A stretch of DNA of 64,000 bases from Corynebacterium atypicum (GTDB taxonomy: Bacteria > Actinomycetota > Actinomycetes > Mycobacteriales > Mycobacteriaceae). The stretch covers positions 900,553 to 964,552 of the forward strand of contig NZ_CP008944.1 of NCBI RefSeq assembly GCF_000732945.1, given 5' to 3'. Below are positions 57,533 through 64,000 of the stretch, one piece after another. Under the pieces are notes generated by a model. That model did not search any database, was not told the origin of the DNA, and saw only the letters and a program-made list of their open reading frames with translations. Position 1 is the first letter of the stretch, and every line of letters starts with the position of its first letter. A program made the position numbers and the translations under genes.

Positions 57533-58855
57533 ATGACAGATCAGTCTCCTTCTGTGCCGGGTAGCAGAAATCCCCCGGCCACCGGCTCCGCCCGGCGGCT
57601 AGTAAGCCCGGATCTGGCCCGCGGGATCATGCTGTTGTTCATCTGCGGGGCGAACGCACTGACCTCCTGGAGCGCGCCAGAAAACGGCGCGGCGATGGCA
57701 CGCAGCGGAGTGCACGGGGACGGGGCGCTCAACCGCGCCGCGGTCATTTTTGCCGATCTGTTCTTGCACGTTCGAGGGCTGCCGATGTTCGCGCTCCTCT
57801 TGGGCTACGGCATCGGCATGATCGCGATGAGCCTCTGGCGCCGCGGCTATCCGCCGGCGCGCGCCCGCCGCGTACTGGCGCGCAGGTACGCCCTTCTCGC
57901 CCTCTTCGGCGCTCTCCACATGGTCTTTTTGTTCCACGGGGACATTATGTACGCCTACGGGGCGCTCGGCGTGGTGGTGGCGCTGTTTCTGACCCTGGGC
58001 AACCGCACCCTCTTGAGTGTTGCCGCCGTGCTCTTCGTGCTCAACGTCGCACTCGCCGTCGTCGTCCAGGCGTGGGTGGCAGACGGCGCCGCCGACAACG
58101 CGGCGAAAGCGCCGGGCGGCATCTTCTCTGCGTCCTATAGCCCGGAAAACTACGGCGCGACCATCCTGCACGGCCTGGTCTTTTTGTTCTCTAACACCCT
58201 CTCGATGGCTCTTCTGGCCGCGAGCGTCCTGCCCGTGGTGCTGCTCGGTTTCGTCGCCGCCCGCCTGCGGGTGCTCAGCCAGGTGGAGCGCTACCGCACG
58301 CTGCTCGCCTGGTGGTGTCTACCGGGCTTACTCGTGATCCTTCTCGTCGGGCTGCCGTGGGCGCTTGCCGATGTCGGGATCCTCGATCCGCAGCTTGCCC
58401 CGGCTTTGGCGTCGCTCAACGACGGGCTGGGGTGGCTCGTGGGCCCCTCGGCGGTAGCGGCGATCGCCCTAGCCACCGAGAAGCTCCAACGCAAGGTCGA
58501 CCGGGCGCGCGAGCAGGGCGGCACCGGCGACGAGGCGCTGCCGAAGGCGCTCGTGGCGGTCGTCGCGTTGGGGCGTCGGTCAATGTCGGGATACGTGGGC
58601 CAGTCGGTGATCCTGCTGATCCTGACGATGCCGTACACCCTCGATCTCGCGGCCGGGCGTGGGGCGGCGTTCATGCTGGCGCTCGCGCTGGGCACCTGAC
58701 TGATCACGGTCGCGCTGGCGTGGCTGAGTCAGTTTGCCGCTCGCCGTGGCCCGTTGGAGGCGCTGCACCGCAGGCTGGCCTACGGCAAAAACGGGTTGGC
58801 CGAACGCTGGACGTCGCCGCCTTCTGCGTCTGCGGGCCGCGCAGGCGAGAAATAG
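57533..58855 (+). pseudogene. DUF418 membrane protein gene with in-frame TGA
   Basis: The frame from ATG 57533 encodes a DUF418-type membrane protein (GIMLLFICGANALTSW; FALLLGYGIGMIAMSLWRRG; GRRSMSGYVGQSVI) with about eight to ten membrane segments, stopping at TGA 58697-58699 after LALALGT. The same frame continues without a break for 51 more codons (LITVALAWLSQFAARRGPLE, then LHRRLAYGKNG), which is the conserved DUF418 C-terminus, ending at TAG 58853-58855. A TGG (Trp) to TGA change is the simplest explanation. The truncated protein lacks the last membrane helix. Confidence 0.75.
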
Positions 58856-58925
58856 GGGACAAGCCTGGCTCAACAGCGGATGGAAGACCGGGGAAGCAAA
58901 AAGCCCCGGCCCGCCGGGGGTGGCG

Positions 58926-60506
58926 CTAGTCCAGGTAGTCGCGCAGCACCTGGGAGCGCGAGGGGTGGCGCAGCTTGGACATGGTCTTCGATTCGATCTG
59001 CCGGATCCGCTCCCGGGTCACCCCGTAGACCTGGCCGATCTCATCGAGGGTGCGCGGCATGCCGTCGGTAAGCCCAAAGCGCAGGCGCACGACGCCGGCC
59101 TCGCGCTCAGAAAGCGTCTGCAGCACGTCCTGGAGCTGATCTTGAAGCAGCGTGAAGGACACGGCGTCAACAGCGACCACGGCCTCCGAGTCCTCGATGA
59201 AGTCGCCGAGCTGGCTGTCACCCTCGTCGCCGATGGTCTGATCCAGCGAGATCGGCTCCCGGGCATACTGTTGGATCTCGATCACCTTTTCCTCGGTGAT
59301 GTCCATCTCCTTGGCGAGCTCCTGGGGGGTAGGCTCGCGGCCGAGATCCTGCAGTAGCTCGCGCTGAATGCGACCCAGCTTGTTAATCACCTCAACCATG
59401 TGCACCGGGATGCGGATGGTGCGCGCCTGATCTGCCATGGCGCGCGTGATGGCCTGCCTGATCCACCACGTGGCGTAGGTGGAGAACTTGTAGCCCTTGG
59501 TGTAATCGAACTTCTCCACCGCACGGATCAGCCCCAGGTTGCCCTCCTGGATGAGGTCCAAGAAGGCCATGCCACGGCCGGTATAGCGCTTGGCTAGCGA
59601 GACGACCAGGCGCAGGTTGGCCTCCAGCAGGTGGTTCTTCGCCTTGCGGCCGTCGCGGGCGATCGAGCGCAGGTCGCGCTTCACGGCTGGAGTGAGCTTG
59701 GCCTCTCGGTCGCCGTCAGCGAAGGCTTTGGCCATCTGCTCCATGCGATGGTTGGCGTACAGCCCGGCCTCGATCCGCTTGGCCAGCGAGACCTCTTGCT
59801 CGGCGTTGAGGAGCGCTACCTTGCCTATCTGTTTGAGGTAGGCGCGCACCGAGTCCGCGGACGCCGTCAGCTCGGCGTCCTTTCGGGCCTGGCGCAGTGC
59901 CGCCGACTCGTCCTCGTCCCACACCGAGGAGCCGTCATCGTGCTCCTCGTCGTCGGTCCCTTCGTCTTCGTGCTCCTCGCCGTGAACGTCGGGATCGAAG
60001 TCCTCGTCGTGGTCCAGCTCGTGCTCGTCCGCGCCGCTGGCGTCGTCCGCCGCGTCGACCTGGGCGAGCTCTTCTGTGGACTGCTCCGGCTGGGCCTCGT
60101 CCTTCTTCGACTCGTTCGCGGCCTTTTTTGTGGCGGCCGTCTTGCGCGTGGTTTTCTTCGCTGTCTTCTTGGCGGCTTTGCGCGTGGTCTTCTTGGCGGC
60201 CTTCTTCGGCGCGTCTGCGGTGGTTTGCGCCTCGGGCTCGGCGGTGGCGTCAAAAGCTGCGGCAGCATCGCCGGGGGCGGCGGCGGAGGTGCCTGCCTGT
60301 GCCGTGGCGGCCGACGTCGATGAGCTAGCGGTGGGGCGCCGCGGCGCGGCCTTCCGGGCGGTCTTTCGCGCGGACTTTTTGGCGGTCTTCTTGGCCGTCT
60401 TGCGCGCGACCTTCCCCGGAGCCGCTGCAGACTCGTCTTGGCTCTCGGTGGGGTTTTCTGAAGTGCCGGTGGCTGCCACAAACGCCCTTTCGCTCTGACT
60501 ACTCAT
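58926..60506 (-). CDS. sigA: Primary RNA polymerase sigma factor SigA
   Basis: SigA directs housekeeping transcription. The 526-aa protein has a long low-complexity N-terminus (about 1-205) with tandem K-K-T/A-A-K-K/R-S-A-R-K-type repeats and an acidic stretch, followed by the conserved regions: [16 protein letters not shown], region 2 ([33 protein letters not shown]), region 3, and region 4.2 [19 protein letters not shown], ending LRDYLD. The Lys/Ala tail is typical of actinobacterial SigA. A -10 box TATACT lies at 60654-60659 (minus strand), giving a leader of roughly 140 nt. Confidence 0.96.
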   Translation of the reverse strand: MSSQSERAFVAATGTSENPTESQDESAAAPGKVARKTAKKTAKKSARKTARKAAPRRPTASSSTSAATAQAGTSAAAPGDAAAAFDATAEPEAQTTADAPKKAAKKTTRKAAKKTAKKTTRKTAATKKAANESKKDEAQPEQSTEELAQVDAADDASGADEHELDHDEDFDPDVHGEEHEDEGTDDEEHDDGSSVWDEDESAALRQARKDAELTASADSVRAYLKQIGKVALLNAEQEVSLAKRIEAGLYANHRMEQMAKAFADGDREAKLTPAVKRDLRSIARDGRKAKNHLLEANLRLVVSLAKRYTGRGMAFLDLIQEGNLGLIRAVEKFDYTKGYKFSTYATWWIRQAITRAMADQARTIRIPVHMVEVINKLGRIQRELLQDLGREPTPQELAKEMDITEEKVIEIQQYAREPISLDQTIGDEGDSQLGDFIEDSEAVVAVDAVSFTLLQDQLQDVLQTLSEREAGVVRLRFGLTDGMPRTLDEIGQVYGVTRERIRQIESKTMSKLRHPSRSQVLRDYLD

Positions 60507-60819
60507 TCGGTTTCCGGACTAGGCCACAAAGCCTAATCCGGTGGTGCCCGGCGCGCCCGGGTGCTAAGATAAACCGGGCCGCCGGGCGACTGCGCGATTC
60601 TTTGGGTTTCCCCCGGGGAAGAACATTGGCGCGCCGGAAACGAACAAGCGCCCAGTATAGAGCAAACTAGAATTATCGTGCTAAGCGCCGCCCGCAGCGG
60701 CAGCCGGCCGGGCCGGAAATCCCTGTTCAGCGCGCCTCCGCCGGACGTTTGCGTGCCGCCCGCGCGCCAGAAAAGCCCGGCCGATGCGGGCGCCGTGACC
60801 GAGTGGGGGGGCGGTGCGC
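60507..60819. other. sigA leader and spacer to ppgK (313 nt)
   Basis: No gene is supported. It contains the sigA leader with GC-rich inverted words (CCCGGCGCGCCCGGG area near 60547-60562; CCCCCGGGG at about 60611-60619), the minus-strand -10 box TATACT (60654-60659), and the 3' flank of ppgK. I see no clear terminator for ppgK. Confidence 0.6.
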
Positions 60820-61584
60820 TTAGGGGGCCAGGTGCTTATCGACGGCCATGGCGGCGCCGACGATGCCTGCGGTGTTCCGCAACTTCGCCGGTACCACGGG
60901 TACCTCGATCGTGAGGTGCGGCATCCACTTATCGGCCTTCCTGGAGATCCCGCCGCCGATGACGAAGAGGTCCGGGGAGAACAGCCGCGCATACTCGCTG
61001 AGCACTTTGTCGACCCGCTTGGCCCACTTTTTAAAGCTGAGTTCCTTGCGGTCTTTGACCGCTGAGGAGGCGATGTGCTCGGCGTGCTTGCCGTCGATGA
61101 TTAGGTGGCCGAGCTCGGTGTTAGGGAATAGCTTGCCCTCGGTGAGGAAGGCCGACCCGATTCCGGTGCCCAGGGTAAGAAAGATCACCGCGCCCGTGCG
61201 CGCCTCCGGTACGCCGAAGGCGACCTCTGCGAGCCCGGCGGCGTCGGCGTCGTTAAGCACTGATATCTCGCGATCTTTCCCTAGATGCCGGTGAAAGAGC
61301 TCCTGGAGGTCTGTGCCCACCCAGCTGGCGTCGATATTGGCCGCCAGGTGGGCGCGCTGCCCGTGAACAATCGAGGGAAGCGTGATGCCGACCGGGCCGT
61401 CGAAGTCGAAGTGCTCGACGATCTGGCGGGTTACCTGGGCGACGCTGTCCGGCGTCGACGGCTGCGGGGTGGCGATTTTAAATCGGTCCCCCACAAATTC
61501 GCCGCGGTCCAGGTCCACCACGGCCCCCTTGATGCCGGAGCCGCCGATGTCGATACCGAAGCCGAGATGTTCGCGATGCGTCAT
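60820..61584 (-). CDS. ppgK: Polyphosphate glucokinase
   Basis: PpgK phosphorylates glucose with polyphosphate (or ATP), an alternative to the PTS. The 254-aa ROK-family enzyme has the N-terminal phosphate motif [24 protein letters not shown], the [11 protein letters not shown] loop and the C-terminal [14 protein letters not shown] 61584 is chosen because TAAGAT (minus strand, 61592-61597) ends 7 nt before it; the frame's first ATG at 61659 lies upstream of the promoter. It is adjacent to sigA, an order common in corynebacteria. Confidence 0.92.
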   Translation of the reverse strand: MTHREHLGFGIDIGGSGIKGAVVDLDRGEFVGDRFKIATPQPSTPDSVAQVTRQIVEHFDFDGPVGITLPSIVHGQRAHLAANIDASWVGTDLQELFHRHLGKDREISVLNDADAAGLAEVAFGVPEARTGAVIFLTLGTGIGSAFLTEGKLFPNTELGHLIIDGKHAEHIASSAVKDRKELSFKKWAKRVDKVLSEYARLFSPDLFVIGGGISRKADKWMPHLTIEVPVVPAKLRNTAGIVGAAMAVDKHLAP

Positions 61585-61769
61585 GCGGACGATCTTACCG
61601 CCCTTGCGCAGGTAGGGAAGAGGCGCGGAAAAATACTGCACAACCTGCGAAGATGACAACGCCTTCGTGGTGGTTTAGTATCCGCCCACATAAGAGCCGC
61701 ACGCATAACCGGAATATGTTGTGGGTGCGGCGAGATCGCGAGCGAAGCTATAAGGAGAGTGACGCTGCT

Positions 61770-62063
61770 GTGGCTACCGACTTTCACAATGACCGGGGAC
61801 GCGAGAACGACGAGCTCGACGCCGACTCCCTCGAGGGACTGAGGGCGGCCGAGGCTCAGACCTCGGCGATCGACGAGGACGGCGACATCGTCGACACGTT
61901 CGTCCCGCCGACCACTGACATGTCGGGCGAGGAGCTCAACGTCACCGTGGTGCCTCGGCAATCCAACGAGTTCACCTGCTCGGTGTGCTTCTTAGTGCAA
62001 AAGAACAACCGGCTTTCGTACACGGAGGACGACGGCTCGGCCGTGTGCAAGGACTGCGCTTAA
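61770..62063 (+). CDS. DUF4193 domain zinc-ribbon protein
   Basis: The 97-aa acidic protein (many Asp and Glu) ends in the DUF4193 motif NEFTCSVCFLVQKNNRL, then CKDC, a C-x2-C...C-x2-C zinc ribbon. The family is widespread in actinobacteria and of unknown function; the acidic body and zinc ribbon suggest contact with RNA polymerase or nucleic-acid machinery, which is inference. GTG 61770 has the ribosome site AAGGAG at 61752-61757. It lies between ppgK and the DUF3093 gene. Confidence 0.85.
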   Translation: MATDFHNDRGRENDELDADSLEGLRAAEAQTSAIDEDGDIVDTFVPPTTDMSGEELNVTVVPRQSNEFTCSVCFLVQKNNRLSYTEDDGSAVCKDCA

Positions 62064-62179
62064 CCCCGGCGCAGGTAGCTAGCTTTGCGTCGTCGGCCGC
62101 GGCGTGCGTGCGCGGGCCGGTGGCCTCATAGCCTGACTGCCGGCCAGGTCGCGCGCCGAGTTGCGGCTGGCAAGCCGGC

Positions 62180-62692
62180 TTAGTCGATGGTCCGAAGCGC
62201 TTCTTCCGCCTGCTTGGGCAGGAACGCGCGCAATAGCTTCTCCGGGTGCTTTGTCCCGATCAGCCAGTAAGGCGTCGGATCGTTCGGATCGTCGAGGACG
62301 AGCATCACCATCTCGGCCACCCAGCCGTGCGAGACGACGAACGCCGCCGGATCGAGTTGGTGCCCCATTGCGTTGCGCTTCGCCGTGGCGGGCACCGCCA
62401 GCGAGCGAGAGACGACGTCGGCGGGCAGCATCGCCTCTTTGACAAAGAGCCACCTGGTGCCGTCCCCGTCTTGCTCCACCTGCACCACGGTCGAGGACAG
62501 GGAAACCATGATCCACACGGCGAGGGCAGAGAGCACCACCGCGGGCCCGATCAGCCAGGCGATGGTGCGGTTATGGGCAAATTGGGCGGTCAAAAGCGCG
62601 ACGAGCAAAAACGCCAGCACCCACCAGTAGATGGGCACCCACTGGCGCTCCCGGTATAGGACAGTGCTCTGATTTCCTGCCGACTCACTCAC
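62180..62692 (-). CDS. DUF3093 domain membrane protein
   Basis: The 170-aa protein begins [20 protein letters not shown] (residues 12-31), two membrane helices (about 21-37 and 44-65), then a soluble domain with [15 protein letters not shown], and near the C-terminus [19 protein letters not shown], the typical DUF3093 pattern. Function unknown. Start GTG 62692; TAGAAT lies 8 nt upstream on the minus strand, so it is likely leaderless, and it diverges from dut. dut and DUF3093 are adjacent in many actinobacteria. Confidence 0.88.
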   Translation of the reverse strand: MSESAGNQSTVLYRERQWVPIYWWVLAFLLVALLTAQFAHNRTIAWLIGPAVVLSALAVWIMVSLSSTVVQVEQDGDGTRWLFVKEAMLPADVVSRSLAVPATAKRNAMGHQLDPAAFVVSHGWVAEMVMLVLDDPNDPTPYWLIGTKHPEKLLRAFLPKQAEEALRTID

Positions 62693-62762
62693 GCCGCCTG
62701 ATTCTAATCGGAGTAATCAGCGCAGGTGCGCCCGGCCCTGCCGGCACCGTAGGGTGGAAGCC

Positions 62763-63278
62763 GTGACCAGACTAAGCCGTACCGGCGCTGACCGGCAGAA
62801 CGCGGAAAATCACAGTAACCAATCCTTGGGTAACCAATCCTTGGGGCCGGTGCGAGTGCGCCTGATCGACCCGGAGATGCCGCTGCCGCACCGGGTTCAC
62901 CCCGACGATGCCGGTGCCGACTTAAGAAGCGCCGAGGACGTCATCCTCGCCCCCGGCGAGCGCCGGCTGGTGCGCACCGGAATCGCCATTGCGCTGCCGC
63001 CCGGCACGGTGGGGCTGGTCCACCCGCGCTCGGGGCTGGCTACCAAACACGGGCTGACGGTGGTCAACACCCCGGGGACGATCGACGCAGGCTACCGCGG
63101 CGAGCTCAAGATCAGCCTGATCAACCTGGACCCCACCACGGCGGTCGAGGTGCATCGCGGAGACCGGATTGCGCAGCTCCTTGTCCAACGGGTCGAGCTC
63201 TGCGCATTCGTCGAGGCAGACGAGCTCGACGAGACCGATCGGGGCGCGGGCGGCCACGGATCTACCGGACTCGGCTAG
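62763..63278 (+). CDS. dut: dUTP diphosphatase
   Basis: Dut hydrolyses dUTP to dUMP, keeping uracil out of DNA and feeding ThyX. The 171-aa trimeric-type enzyme has motif 1 AGADLRS, motif 2 HPRSGLA, motif 3 [11 protein letters not shown] and motif 5 [10 protein letters not shown]. The N-terminus is longer than usual and contains an in-frame 15-bp tandem duplication coding NQSLG twice. GTG 62763 is chosen because TAGGGT (62750-62755) lies exactly 7 nt upstream; GTG 62754 would overlap that box. Confidence 0.93.
   Translation: MTRLSRTGADRQNAENHSNQSLGNQSLGPVRVRLIDPEMPLPHRVHPDDAGADLRSAEDVILAPGERRLVRTGIAIALPPGTVGLVHPRSGLATKHGLTVVNTPGTIDAGYRGELKISLINLDPTTAVEVHRGDRIAQLLVQRVELCAFVEADELDETDRGAGGHGSTGLG
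62815..62844 (+). repeat. In-frame 15-bp tandem duplication in dut
   Basis: GTAACCAATCCTTGG is repeated perfectly back to back (62815-62829, 62830-62844), duplicating five residues in the N-terminal extension of Dut, before the conserved core. Confidence 0.9.
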
Positions 63279-63390
63279 CCGGACTCGTGCGGCGCCGCCT
63301 ACCGGTCGATACGGAGGCGGTGAAGCGCGGAGAACGCGGCGGCCGCTGGGGAGTACGGTGACACGAAAAGAAAGGACTGGAGTAAACGCA

Positions 63391-64000
63391 ATGTGGCCTT
63401 TTGGGAAGAAGAAGACGGCCGGCCAGGTTAGCTCCGCCGCTGACGAGGCCAAGCCGCAGGGCGGCAGCACGGCCCGCGGCGATGCTTCGGAGCCAAAGGA
63501 CTCGGCGGCATCCGCGGCACAGGACGGGGCGCCTGACCTGGCGCGCGGCGACCGGGTCAGTGGAGACACGGGCCCCTTCGACGGCGACAGCGTCGATATA
63601 GACGCCTTCGACTTCAGCGACTTCGCCTCCGGCATTTTGAACCTGGGCTCGCTCAAGCTGCCGCTTCCCAAGCAGTCTCAGGTGCAGGTCGAGATGGGGC
63701 ACGATGGCCCCCGGATGCTGCACGTGGTCACGGCCCACGGGCGGATCACGCCGGTGGCGTTCGCAGCGCCTCGCTCCGGGGGCCAGTGGCGCCAGACCGT
63801 CACCCAGATCGTGGCGAAGATGCGCGAGGACAAGCTCAACCCCGAGATCGTCGAAGGGCCCTGGGGGCGCGAGATCGTCGCCCAGAACCCCAACGGCCAG
63901 CTGCGCATCATTGGTATTGACGGGCCCCGGTGGATGCTGCGCTTTACCCTTGCCGCGCCCACCGGGCACGAAGAAGAGCTCGCGGCCCAGGCACGAGAGC
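63391..64000 (+). CDS. DUF3710 domain protein (3' end outside window)
   Basis: From ATG 63391, with ribosome site AAAGGACTGGAG, the frame is open to the right edge (203 codons visible). The start WPFGKKK and an acidic, Ala/Gly-rich linker are followed by DAFDFSDFASGILNLGSLKLP, RMLHVVTAHGRITPVAFAAP and WGREIVAQNPNGQLRIIGID, the DUF3710 pattern. The family follows dut in many actinobacteria; function unknown. Truncated only by the window. Confidence 0.85.
   Translation, partial: MWPFGKKKTAGQVSSAADEAKPQGGSTARGDASEPKDSAASAAQDGAPDLARGDRVSGDTGPFDGDSVDIDAFDFSDFASGILNLGSLKLPLPKQSQVQVEMGHDGPRMLHVVTAHGRITPVAFAAPRSGGQWRQTVTQIVAKMREDKLNPEIVEGPWGREIVAQNPNGQLRIIGIDGPRWMLRFTLAAPTGHEEELAAQARE

Overview
The window is a piece of a high-GC actinobacterial chromosome, almost certainly Corynebacterium. 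Three things point there: the proteins (a DtxR regulator that keeps all the diphtheria-type metal ligands, SigA, SigB, ClgR, SugR, RNase J, and DUF3039/3046/3093/3099/3710/4190/4193 proteins), the gene order lexA-nrdR-hrpA-oxyR and galE-dtxR-sigB as I remember it from C. glutamicum, and many -10 boxes placed 6-8 nt before a start codon (leaderless mRNAs). I see no rRNA, tRNA, IS element, prophage or CRISPR array. This is ordinary core chromosome; the interest lies in its regulatory sites and in a series of damaged or miscalled genes.

Layout. 1-5.3 kb: a lipoprotein, then the lysine/thymidylate cluster dapB-thyX-dapA-rnj. 5.3-13 kb: a small maleylpyruvate-isomerase-like protein, ftsK, a manganese riboswitch with terC, pgsA, a frameshifted cinA, and the stress pair clgR/pspA. 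13-18.3 kb: the biotin uptake operon bioYMN, DUF3046, recA-recX and a frameshifted glutamate-type binding lipoprotein. 18.4-29 kb: miaB, an Rv2732c-like membrane protein, a DUF349 protein, miaA-dapF, two unknowns, hflX and a uracil permease. 29-35.6 kb: the sugar PTS block (ptsH, ptsF, fruK, ptsI, sugR). 36-38 kb: lexA, three SOS boxes, a broken DivS-position gene and nrdR. 38-50.3 kb: hrpA, a broken membrane protein gene, oxyR, a DUF3516 helicase, a PAC2 protein, a broken DUF4192 gene and galE. 50.4-60.5 kb: dtxR, sigB, dtd, a broken methyltransferase, DUF3099, DUF3039, a DEAD helicase, DUF4190, a broken DUF418 gene and sigA. 60.8-64 kb: ppgK, DUF4193, DUF3093, dut and a partial DUF3710 gene.

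How it works together. General sugar uptake (HPr, EI, fructose permease, 1-phosphofructokinase) sits next to its likely repressor SugR. DNA repair and its control (recA, recX, lexA) carry recognisable LexA boxes. Stress control is linked by two near-identical SigH-type promoters, one before clgR and one before sigB. Metal homeostasis is represented by dtxR and by the Mn riboswitch before terC.

Two observations deserve most attention. First, LexA carries Ala-Arg where the family has the Ala-Gly autocleavage bond (codon at 36309-36311), while the SOS-controlled gene beside it is also broken; as read, the SOS response would be uninducible. Second, seven genes have frame lesions, and most of these would be repaired by adding one base. 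That pattern may reflect sequencing undercalls rather than decay, and it must be resolved before the LexA change is believed.
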